A stretch of DNA of 5,151 nucleotides from assembly GCA_016929795.1 (NCBI GenBank), contig JAFGIA010000183.1, forward strand, positions 1 through 5,151, in the 5' to 3' direction. Of this stretch, positions 1-5,151 are shown piece after piece. Position numbers and translations under genes: made by a program. Position 1 is the first letter of the stretch; every line of letters begins with the position of its first letter. The notes below the pieces were generated by a model. That model ran no database searches. It saw only the letters and a program-made list of their open reading frames with translations, and was not told where the DNA came from. This stretch comes from Anaerolineae bacterium. GTDB taxonomy: Bacteria > Chloroflexota > Anaerolineae > JAAYZQ01.

Positions 1-168
1 GCAAGTGACGGCAGCCCTTGCTGGTCACCTGATGGGAAACGCATTGCCTTCGACTCTGATCGAGACGGGAACTGGGAGATCTATGTCATGAACGCTGATG
101 GATCCGAACAGGTCAATCTCACCCAGAGTCCAGATGAGCAGGATCATTTTCCTGCCTGGGGGCAATAG
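1..168 (+). CDS. C-terminal end of a TolB-like (PD40) beta-propeller protein, 5' partial
   Basis: Frame 1 is open from the first base to a TAG at 166-168, giving 55 residues of a protein that begins before the window. It contains one nearly complete PD40/WD40-like blade: W-S-P-D-G-K at residues 8-13, then I-A-F, a D-R-D-G-N-W-E-I-Y turn at 20-28, and V-M-N-A-D-G at 29-34 followed by L-T. This pattern is typical of TolB and related propellers. The last residues (D-H-F-P-A-W-G-Q) match the opening strand of a further blade that stops before its S-P-D-G turn. That is how such propellers usually close, with the first strand of one blade supplied by the C-terminus, so the stop looks natural. Family members can be periplasmic TolB, secreted binding proteins or propellers fused to peptidases or sensors. 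The fragment is too short to choose between them. The next gene starts 179 bases downstream. Confidence 0.8.
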   Translation, partial: ASDGSPCWSPDGKRIAFDSDRDGNWEIYVMNADGSEQVNLTQSPDEQDHFPAWGQ

Positions 169-238
169 CAGGCGCTACACGTCGCCGTTTCTGACTCGAC
201 ATCGCCCCACTACCAACGGAAGCCCTCTTCGAACCCGG

Positions 239-258
239 CAGAAGCTGTGATGCTTCTG
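239..258 (+). terminator. Small perfect hairpin between the propeller gene and the GH3 gene; possible weak terminator
   Basis: CAGAAGC at 239-245 and GCTTCTG at 252-258 form a perfect 7-bp inverted repeat around the 6-base loop TGTGAT, with two possible G-U pairs at the base (237-238 with 259-260). It begins 71 bases after the propeller stop codon. Only two T residues follow before AG, so it is a poor match to a rho-independent terminator. It could instead be a regulator site or chance. The rest of 169-347 shows no gene, no tRNA and no other obvious structure apart from the promoter and ribosome-binding candidates listed separately. Confidence 0.3.
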
Positions 259-272
259 TTAGCCCGTTGCCA

Positions 273-301
273 TGGATTCTGCCGCCCATACATGCTAGGA
301 T
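273..301 (+). promoter_or_regulatory. Candidate sigma-70-type promoter with extended -10 for the GH3 operon
   Basis: TGCTAGGAT at 293-301 reads as an extended -10 element: TG, one base, then TAGGAT, which matches four of six consensus bases. TGGATT at 273-278 is a weak -35 (three of six) at a 17-base spacing. Transcription would start near 308, leaving a leader of about 40 bases before the ATG at 348. The position is sensible, after the hairpin and before the ribosome binding site, but the match is weak and could be chance. Confidence 0.25.
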
Positions 302-336
302 CAGTCCATTGAGAACCGCAACGGCCAAGGATGGAT

Positions 337-344
337 GGAGGAGG
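337..344 (+). promoter_or_regulatory. Shine-Dalgarno sequence that fixes the GH3 start at 348
   Basis: GGAGGAGG lies 3 bases before the ATG at 348, with its first GGAGG 6 bases away. The frame is open further upstream to a TTG at 267, but that codon has no purine-rich sequence before it. Translation from 267 would also put 27 extra residues in front of an otherwise classical signal peptide. The Shine-Dalgarno and the signal peptide together decide for 348. Confidence 0.85.
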
Positions 345-347
345 CAC

Positions 348-3300
348 ATGAAACGGAGCCTGTTCTCGGCATTTTTGCTCGTCGGCCTGGGCTTGTTGGT
401 GGGACTGCTATTCCTCTCCGAGCCGGCACGTGCCTGTCCGGATATTCAGGTCGCTGCCGCTGCCTGTGGGCAGCAGCCCTTTCCAGTGTGGAGGCCCCAT
501 CTTATCCCGGGCAAGATCGAGGCGGAGGATTATGATACCGGTCATCAAGGTGTGGCTTACTATGACACCACACCTGGCAACCAGGGCGGCGAGTATCGTC
601 ACGACGATGTAGACATTGAGGAGACGTCTGACGCTGGAGGCGGCTACAACGTCGGCGGGATCGAAGAAGGGGAGTGGCTGCGCTATAAGGTGCACGTCAC
701 GCGGACGGCCTACTACGATATCCAGGTGCGGGTGGCATCGGCGATGAGCGGCACCATTCGCGACACGCTGCCGGTCCTTGGCAAGATCGATTGGATGGTA
801 CCGCTCACCAAGACATTCCACATCGAGTTCGATGGCAGAGACGTGACCGGCCCGCTGACCTTCCTGACCACAGGCGGTTGGCAGAGCTGGACTTCTGTGT
901 TTGCCCGTGGCGTCCGGCTGACGGAAGGCGAACACCAGATGCGGCTGTCGATGGATGCAGATGCGTTCAATGCCAACTGGATTCAGATCGCCGAGTCGCT
1001 GCCGGAAGATCCGGTCGATTCGCTGCTCACCATGATGACCGTAGAGGAAAAAATTGATCAACTCCATGGAAGCGACTGGATGGACACGGCCAACAATACC
1101 AGGTTAGGGATCCCGGGTTTTGCGATGGCCGACGGACCGCATGGCATCCGCGGGGGGAAGGCCACGTCTTTTCCCGTGGGTATCGCCATGGCTGCGACCT
1201 GGGACCCAGACCTGATCGAACAAGTTGGCATCGCCCTCGGTAAAGAGGCGCGGGGCATGGGGAAGAACCAACTGCTCGCGCCCTGCCTGGACATCACGCG
1301 AGACCCGAGGAACGGGCGAAGCGCGGAGAGCGGTGGCGAAGAGCCGTTCCTGAGCGGTCGACTGGGTACAGCCGCGATTACCGGGATCCAGTCCACGCAG
1401 GTGATCGCGACCTCGAAGCATTTAGTTGCCAACAATCATCAACGGGACAGAAGAAACGTTAACCACACGATCGATGGGCGTACCTTGCGCGAGTTCTACG
1501 GCCTGCCGTTCAGAATCGCGGTGCAACAAGGCCATGCCTGGTCCATCATGAACGCCTACCATTGGATCAACACGCTCCCCAGCTCGGCAAGCTATGAGCT
1601 GCTCACCAAGATACTGCGCGACGAATGGGGCTATCGCTACTCCGTGGTGTCTGATTGGGGTTCCGTCTACACCAGCGCTGCCCAGGCCTTGAACGCCGGC
1701 TGCGACCTGGAGATGCCCCACCATGCGGGCAGGTATGCCGCGGAATTGGCGAAGGCGGTGGCCGAAGGAGATGTTACCACTGTTACACTGGATCACTCAG
1801 TTCGGCGGGTCCTGCGCACCAAGCATGCTGCAGGCATGTTGGACAACTATCCGCCAGGCAATCCGGCAGATGTGTGCAGTCGGGAGCACCGCGCTCTAGC
1901 ACTGAGAGTAGCTCAAGAGAGCATCGTGTTGCTCAAGAACGAGGGGAACATTCTCCCGCTGGACAAGACCCGGCCGCTCACGATCGCGCTGGTCGGGCCG
2001 AGTTCGGACGTAGCGCAACTGGACGGCGCGGGCAGCAGCGTGGTGGAAGCCTGCTACGCCTATACTGCCAGGCAGGGCCTGGAGAATCGCGCGTCAGGAT
2101 TCCCTGTCAGCATTCTCCACGCCAAAGGGTGCGACATCAACAGTGACGACGCGAGCGGCTTTGCGCAGGCTATAGAAGCCGCACAACAGGCCGATGTCGT
2201 CGTCTTTGTGGGTGGATTGGACAACACCCAGGAAGGCGAAGAGATCGATCGGGCCGGCGGGTCGGTCCAGTTGCCGGGGCAGCAGCAGCCGCTGATCCGT
2301 GCCCTGGCGGCTGTCAATCCGAATATTGTCGTCGTTTTGGAGAGCGGTGGTGTCGTCGCCCTCGAGCAGTGCATCGACGACATCAAAGGGCTCATCTATG
2401 CCTTCTATCCTGGCCAGGAAGGCGGTAACGCCATCGCAGACGTCCTGTTCGGCGACGTGAATCCGGGCGGGAAGCTGCCTGTGACGATGCCGCGCGACGA
2501 CAGCCAGTTGCCGGCCTGGGACGATTTTGATTTCAGCGGCGATCTGGTCGACGGATTCGGCTACCGGCGCTTTGACAGCCTCGGATTGAGCCCGCAATAT
2601 GCGTTTGGCTACGGGCTCAGCTACACCACATTCGAGTATAGCAACCTGATCGTGACACCTACTGCGACCTCTGCGAATCTGCCCGTCCTCGTCGCTGTGG
2701 ATGTGGAGAACACCGGCCCAAGGACCGGTGATGAAATCGTCCAGCTCTACCTCAGCGTCCGCTTTGCCGATGCAGATGCGCGGGCAGCCGTGCCCATGCC
2801 GGTGAAGCAGCTTCGCGGCTTTCGGCGCATTACGCTCCGACCAGGGCAATCGCAGAAGGTTACCTTCACACTTGGGCCAGAGGAGCTTGTCTATTGGTCC
2901 ACTCCAGACGATGCGTTGCGCATAGAAGCCGGCACCTACACAGTCCGCGTAGGTGGCTCCTCAGATAACCTGCCCCTTTCCGGAGCGTTCAAGCTCATCT
3001 CGTCCATGCTGTACGACAGTGTGACCGGCCAGACGGGCCCGGCGCGCCGTCCCATCCTCCGCAATGTGGCGCTTCACCGCCTGGTAATATGCTCGTCCAT
3101 TGAGGGCGAGGACCTGGCTTGTGCGCACGCGGTGGATGGCAGCCCGAGGACCCGGTGGAGCAGCCAGTTCGGAGAGCCGCAGTGGATCTATGTGGACCTC
3201 GGGGTGCGACAGCGCGTCGAACGGGTGATTCTGCACTGGGAGACGGCGTACGGCAGGTCATATCAGATCCAGACTTCAGACGACGCCCTCACTTGGAAGG

Positions 3301-3554
3301 ACATCTATAGTACGAACGGCGGCCATGGCGAGGTTGACAATCTGGACGTGTCTGGCACCGGTCGCTATGTGCGTTTGTACTGCACACAGCGGGCCACCGC
3401 CTGGGGGTACTCGCTCTGGGAGCTCGACATCTATGCCCGGCCCGCCCCGATCTACCTGCCACAGGCGCCGCCCCCATCTCCGCAGCAGCGCATGCTGCCA
3501 TCAACCGCCGAGTTTTTTCATCCAGCTACAAAGAATGAGGAGGGAGGAATATGA
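348..3554 (+). CDS. Secreted family 3 glycoside hydrolase (beta-glucosidase type) with CBM6 and F5/8C modules
   Basis: A 1068-residue exported glycosidase, expected to remove non-reducing-end sugars (probably beta-glucosides, possibly beta-xylosides) by a retaining mechanism. Residues 1-29 are a signal peptide: M-K-R, a Leu/Val/Gly-rich core, and A-R-A before Cys30; there is no proper lipobox. A CBM6 follows at about 53-217 (E58, E60, Y100, W178, W181, W211). The GH3 N-domain spans about 220-500, with D-G-P-H-G-I-R at 262-268, K357-H358 and nucleophile D436 in V-V-S-D-W-G. The GH3 C-domain spans about 525-770, with acid/base candidate E631 in G-E-E-I-D-R and the late F-G-Y-G-L-S-Y motif. A fibronectin-III-like domain lies at about 796-883 and an F5/8C (CBM32-like) domain at about 906-1030. 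The tail is I-Y-L-P (1035-1038) and a Pro/Gln-rich stretch. No PA14 insertion is seen. Q365 and H405 differ from the residues usual in GH3. The stop overlaps the start of the next gene. Family and catalysis are well supported; exact substrate is not. Confidence 0.93.
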   Translation: MKRSLFSAFLLVGLGLLVGLLFLSEPARACPDIQVAAAACGQQPFPVWRPHLIPGKIEAEDYDTGHQGVAYYDTTPGNQGGEYRHDDVDIEETSDAGGGYNVGGIEEGEWLRYKVHVTRTAYYDIQVRVASAMSGTIRDTLPVLGKIDWMVPLTKTFHIEFDGRDVTGPLTFLTTGGWQSWTSVFARGVRLTEGEHQMRLSMDADAFNANWIQIAESLPEDPVDSLLTMMTVEEKIDQLHGSDWMDTANNTRLGIPGFAMADGPHGIRGGKATSFPVGIAMAATWDPDLIEQVGIALGKEARGMGKNQLLAPCLDITRDPRNGRSAESGGEEPFLSGRLGTAAITGIQSTQVIATSKHLVANNHQRDRRNVNHTIDGRTLREFYGLPFRIAVQQGHAWSIMNAYHWINTLPSSASYELLTKILRDEWGYRYSVVSDWGSVYTSAAQALNAGCDLEMPHHAGRYAAELAKAVAEGDVTTVTLDHSVRRVLRTKHAAGMLDNYPPGNPADVCSREHRALALRVAQESIVLLKNEGNILPLDKTRPLTIALVGPSSDVAQLDGAGSSVVEACYAYTARQGLENRASGFPVSILHAKGCDINSDDASGFAQAIEAAQQADVVVFVGGLDNTQEGEEIDRAGGSVQLPGQQQPLIRALAAVNPNIVVVLESGGVVALEQCIDDIKGLIYAFYPGQEGGNAIADVLFGDVNPGGKLPVTMPRDDSQLPAWDDFDFSGDLVDGFGYRRFDSLGLSPQYAFGYGLSYTTFEYSNLIVTPTATSANLPVLVAVDVENTGPRTGDEIVQLYLSVRFADADARAAVPMPVKQLRGFRRITLRPGQSQKVTFTLGPEELVYWSTPDDALRIEAGTYTVRVGGSSDNLPLSGAFKLISSMLYDSVTGQTGPARRPILRNVALHRLVICSSIEGEDLACAHAVDGSPRTRWSSQFGEPQWIYVDLGVRQRVERVILHWETAYGRSYQIQTSDDALTWKDIYSTNGGHGEVDNLDVSGTGRYVRLYCTQRATAWGYSLWELDIYARPAPIYLPQAPPPSPQQRMLPSTAEFFHPATKNEEGGI
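504..998 (+). other. CBM6 carbohydrate-binding domain of the GH3 protein
   Basis: Residues 53-217 follow the CBM6 consensus closely: I-E-A-E-D-Y-D-T-G (57-65), then a D-T-T-P-G-N-Q-G-G segment, D-V-D-I-E, G-Y-N-V-G (99-103), G-E-W-L-R-Y (108-113), G-G-W-Q-S-W (176-181) and N-A-N-W-I-Q-I (208-214). The two Glu of I-E-A-E usually help bind a structural calcium ion, and the Tyr/Trp residues usually stack on sugars. Known CBM6 ligands include xylan, cellulose and mixed-linkage beta-glucans; the sequence alone does not say which applies. A loop of about 20 residues (136-155) interrupts the usual spacing before F-H-I-E-F-D-G. Confidence 0.88.
3063..3437 (+). other. F5/8 type C (discoidin, CBM32-like) domain of the GH3 protein
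   Basis: Residues 906-1030 have the family landmarks in order: N-V-A at the first strand, A-V-D-G with T-R-W-S-S, W-I-Y-V-D-L-G, V-E-R-V-I-L-H-W-E, the Y-Q-I-Q-T-S-D-D-A-L-T-W segment, R-Y-V-R-L-Y and the closing W-E-L-D-I-Y (1024-1029). Such domains often bind galactose, GlcNAc or plant polysaccharides, and some serve for attachment to cell surfaces. With the N-terminal CBM6, the catalytic core is flanked by two different sugar-binding folds. Confidence 0.88.
3450..3461 (+). other. YLP motif and proline-rich tail of the GH3 protein
   Basis: I-Y-L-P at residues 1035-1038 comes directly after the F5/8C domain and is followed by a 30-residue tail rich in Pro and Gln. The neighbouring beta-helix protein has V-Y-L-P-L-V in the equivalent place after its last domain. 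I recall Y-L-P-L-V endings as frequent in exported Chloroflexota proteins; their role is not known to me. No hydrophobic anchor helix follows here. Confidence 0.5.
3538..3547 (+). promoter_or_regulatory. Shine-Dalgarno of the beta-helix gene, inside the end of the GH3 gene
   Basis: AGGAGGGAGG sits 3 bases before the ATG at 3551, with its AGGAGG 7 bases away, which is near-ideal. The same bases encode part of the GH3 C-terminus (N-E-E-G-G-I). The GH3 stop TGA at 3552-3554 overlaps the start ATG at 3551-3553 as ATGA. This arrangement is the classic signature of translational coupling or reinitiation. Confidence 0.9.
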
Positions 3555-5151
3555 AACTCACAACCTGGCTCAAGTGGGGAACAGTCATCGTGATGATGAC
3601 GGCATTCATTGGAGGCTGGACCACTACCTTCATGGTAGGGGCGCAAGCGAGCACCTGGCACGTAGCCATCGACGGTTCGGACAGTACCGGCGATGGCTCG
3701 CAGGCCAACCCGTTTGCCACGATCCAGCACGGGATCGATGTCGCTACCAACAGCGATACTGTCCTGGTGCACCCCGGCGTCTACCAGGAAAACATCAATT
3801 TCCTCGGCAAAAACATCACGGTTGGCTCGCTCTTTGTTACCACCGGCGACGAGGATTACACTCTGCAGACGGTCATCGACGGGCAGCGGCAGGGCCACGT
3901 CGTTACCTTTGAGAATGGCGAGGCGGCTACGGCTCAACTGAGTGGTCTGACCATCACCAACGGCTACGCTCAGGATACCTCCTGGCCTGGAGATTCCGGG
4001 GGCGGCGTGTTTTGCCTGAATTCCTCCAGCCCAACCCTGACCCATCTCCGCGTTTCGGGCAACGAGGCAGTCCACGAAGGTGGCGGGCTCTACTTTGGTG
4101 ACTGCTCGTCGACAGTAAAGGACATCGTCGTCACCAACAACCTGGCGGGCACTGGGGGCGGCGGAATCCGCTATTCCTATGGCACCGTGAGCCTTGAAAA
4201 CATGATCGTCGCCCACAACTCGGCAGGGCTCGGCGGTTCCGGCATCCAGTTTTATCACAGCCCCGGCCTGGTCAAAAATAGTGTGATAGCCGACAACTTT
4301 GGTGGCGGCAAGGGAGGAGGCCTGCACTTTGACGGCTGCAGCCCGACTTTTATCCATGTCAGCATCATCGGCAACTGGACCAGTGGCCACGGAGGGGCGT
4401 TAAACGTATCTTACATGAGCCAGCCCACCTTCCTGAACTCGATTGTCTGGGGCAATGTGCCGGAGCAGATCTATTTCGATACCGATTGGCCGGGGGAGGC
4501 GGTGACCATCGAGCACTCGGACATTCAGGGGGGAGAAGCGGGCATTGTCACGAACGGTCAGGGGCCGGTATATTGGCTGGAGGGGAACATGGATCTCTCT
4601 CCCAGCTTTGTCCATGCCGGCCTGGGAAACTATCGCCTGGCGGATGACAGCCCCTGCATCAGTGCGGGCAAAGCCGCAGGTGCTCCCGCCACGGACATCG
4701 AAGGCAACCCTCGCCCGAATCCGGCGGGATCTCCTCCAGATATGGGCGCCTATGAGAACCCGTTGGGTTGGTTGACCGTCCAGTTCAGTAGCGATACCTA
4801 CGGTGGCGTCGAAGGCACAGGACAGGCTGCGATCACAGTGACGCTCAATGCAGCTTCGCCCTTGACCGTCACCGTGGCCTACTCCACCACAGATGGTACC
4901 GCCGTGGCCGGCAGCGACTACCTGACGGTCAGCGGCATGCTGACCTTCGCTCCCGGGGTGACCAACCAGGCCTTCAGCGTGCCCATCCTCGACGACGAGA
5001 TCGACGAGCCGGCCGAAACCGTGAGCCTGACCCTGTCGGGCCCTGCAAATGCGCTCCTGGGCATACCGGGCACGGCTGTGCTGTCCATCGCCGACGACGA
5101 TGCCCCCTATCGCGTGTATCTACCGCTGGTAGCGCTTCCTAACGAGGCTGA
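3551..5151 (+). CDS. Secreted right-handed parallel beta-helix protein with Calx-beta domain, 3' partial
   Basis: The frame is open for 533 codons from the coupled ATG to the window edge, with no stop seen. Residues 1-33 form a signal peptide: K2 and K8, a hydrophobic core, and A-Q-A before S34. About 38-110 resembles DUF1565/pectate-lyase-like N-terminal caps, with D-G-S-D, G-D-G-S, the P-F-A-T-I-Q-H-G-I-D stretch and V-L-V-H-P-G-V-Y. Six beta-helix coils follow at 150-302. Residues 367-402 hold S-P-C-I-S-A-G, D-I-E-G-N-P-R and D-M-G-A-Y-E, the ending I associate with 'choice-of-anchor Q' proteins. A Calx-beta domain spans about 408-517, with E421, T-D-G-T-A-V-A-G-S-D-Y at 447-457, D-D-E-I-D-E at 481-486 and D-D-D at 515-517, and probably binds calcium. 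Y-L-P-L-V at 523-527 suggests the true end is near. The fold suggests polysaccharide binding or lysis outside the cell, but I see no identifiable lyase active site, so the function is unassigned. Coupling to the GH3 gene suggests a shared substrate. Confidence 0.88.
   Translation, partial: MKLTTWLKWGTVIVMMTAFIGGWTTTFMVGAQASTWHVAIDGSDSTGDGSQANPFATIQHGIDVATNSDTVLVHPGVYQENINFLGKNITVGSLFVTTGDEDYTLQTVIDGQRQGHVVTFENGEAATAQLSGLTITNGYAQDTSWPGDSGGGVFCLNSSSPTLTHLRVSGNEAVHEGGGLYFGDCSSTVKDIVVTNNLAGTGGGGIRYSYGTVSLENMIVAHNSAGLGGSGIQFYHSPGLVKNSVIADNFGGGKGGGLHFDGCSPTFIHVSIIGNWTSGHGGALNVSYMSQPTFLNSIVWGNVPEQIYFDTDWPGEAVTIEHSDIQGGEAGIVTNGQGPVYWLEGNMDLSPSFVHAGLGNYRLADDSPCISAGKAAGAPATDIEGNPRPNPAGSPPDMGAYENPLGWLTVQFSSDTYGGVEGTGQAAITVTLNAASPLTVTVAYSTTDGTAVAGSDYLTVSGMLTFAPGVTNQAFSVPILDDEIDEPAETVSLTLSGPANALLGIPGTAVLSIADDDAPYRVYLPLVALPNEA
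3998..4456 (+). repeat. Six beta-helix coil repeats, 26-residue (78-base) period, within the CDS
   Basis: Coils start at residues 150, 177, 203, 229, 255 and 281, so the spacings are 27, 26, 26, 26 and 26. Each opens with G-[GS]-[GA] followed by a hydrophobic residue (G-G-G-V-F, G-G-G-L-Y, G-G-G-I-R, G-S-G-I-Q, G-G-G-L-H, G-G-A-L-N). Each carries an Asn about 21 residues in (S-G-N, T-N-N, A-H-N, A-D-N, I-G-N, W-G-N), as expected for an asparagine ladder at a turn. The similarity is at protein level; the DNA copies have diverged, so this is an old structural repeat and not a recent tandem duplication. Confidence 0.85.
4772..5101 (+). other. Calx-beta domain of the beta-helix protein
   Basis: Residues 408-517 match the Calx-beta pattern of an immunoglobulin-like sandwich: V-E-G near the start (420-422), T-V-A-Y-S-T-T-D-G-T-A, G-S-D-Y, G-M-L-T-F-A-P-G, V-P-I-L-D-D-E-I-D-E and the closing S-I-A-D-D-D. 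The acidic clusters are the usual calcium ligands. In bacteria such domains often act as calcium-stiffened spacers in secreted or adhesive proteins. Confidence 0.87.
5117..5131 (+). other. YLPLV motif at the end of the beta-helix protein
   Basis: Y-L-P-L-V at residues 523-527 follows immediately after the Calx-beta D-D-D and an A-P-Y-R-V linker. It resembles the I-Y-L-P segment of the preceding GH3 protein and the endings I recall from exported Chloroflexota proteins. Only six residues follow before the window ends, so what comes after it cannot be judged. Confidence 0.5.

Noticed and set aside
267..347. Upstream TTG start extending the GH3 protein by 27 residues
   Set aside because: There is no Shine-Dalgarno before 267. 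The added residues would mask a classical signal peptide, and GGAGGAGG sits correctly before the ATG at 348.
426..437. Possible lipoprotein signal (A-R-A-C at residues 27-30 of the GH3 protein)
   Set aside because: The Cys is at the right place, but the -3 residue is Ala and -2 is Arg, which do not fit a lipobox. Signal peptidase I cleavage after A-R-A is the simpler reading.
2711..2730. Inverted repeat CACCGG / CCGGTG with an 8-base spacer
   Set aside because: It is internal to the GH3 coding sequence, short and GC-rich, and has no T-run. It is expected by chance in this composition.
2094..2849. Antisense reading frame of 251 codons opposite the GH3 C-domain, and a similar one at 408-1067
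   Set aside because: Both lie opposite clear conserved domains and show no recognisable family features.
3495..3509. L-P-S-T-A near the GH3 C-terminus as a sortase signal
   Set aside because: It resembles LPxTA, but no hydrophobic helix or basic tail follows, so it lacks the features of a sortase substrate.
3518..4390. Long antisense reading frame opposite the beta-helix gene
   Set aside because: It lies opposite a strongly supported beta-helix coding region, its translation has no recognisable domain, and GC-rich codon use readily opens such antisense frames.
1..5151. CRISPR array, tRNA or rRNA genes, insertion sequences, phage or toxin-antitoxin genes
   Set aside because: Reading the window showed no direct-repeat arrays, RNA gene signatures, transposase motifs or terminal inverted repeats. 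Nearly all of it is accounted for by three coding regions.

Overview
The window looks like a piece of a free-living, carbohydrate-degrading bacterium, most plausibly a Chloroflexota member (Anaerolineae, Caldilineae or Herpetosiphon-like) or a metagenome bin from that group. The reasons are GC-rich codon use, large secreted multidomain proteins, a TolB-type propeller, and a 'YLP' / 'YLPLV' motif near the C-terminus of two adjacent secreted proteins. I recall that motif as common at the ends of exported Chloroflexota proteins. The taxonomic call is an inference; no rRNA or other marker gene is present. All genes lie on the + strand.

Layout. Positions 1-168 hold the last 55 codons of a TolB/PD40 beta-propeller protein that starts before the window. 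Positions 169-347 are a 179-base gap with a small perfect hairpin (239-258), a weak extended -10 promoter candidate (273-301) and a strong Shine-Dalgarno sequence (337-344). Positions 348-3554 encode a 1068-residue secreted glycoside hydrolase family 3 enzyme. Its order is signal peptide, CBM6, GH3 N-domain, GH3 C-domain, fibronectin-III-like domain, F5/8C (CBM32-like) domain, then a YLP-containing proline-rich tail. Positions 3551-5151 encode at least 533 residues of a secreted right-handed parallel beta-helix protein. It has six coils at a 26-residue period, a cap resembling the 'choice-of-anchor Q' type, a Calx-beta domain and a YLPLV motif. It runs off the right edge, probably close to its natural end.

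How the genes work together. The GH3 stop codon and the beta-helix start codon overlap (ATGA), and the Shine-Dalgarno of the second gene lies inside the last codons of the first, so the two are almost certainly co-transcribed and translationally coupled. Both carry signal peptides and related C-terminal motifs, which suggests a pair acting at or outside the cell surface. The GH3 enzyme would trim glycosides from a polysaccharide held by its two binding modules. The beta-helix protein would bind, or possibly cleave, a related polymer; no catalytic site could be identified in it. The upstream propeller gene is separated by a gap and its link to the pair is unknown.
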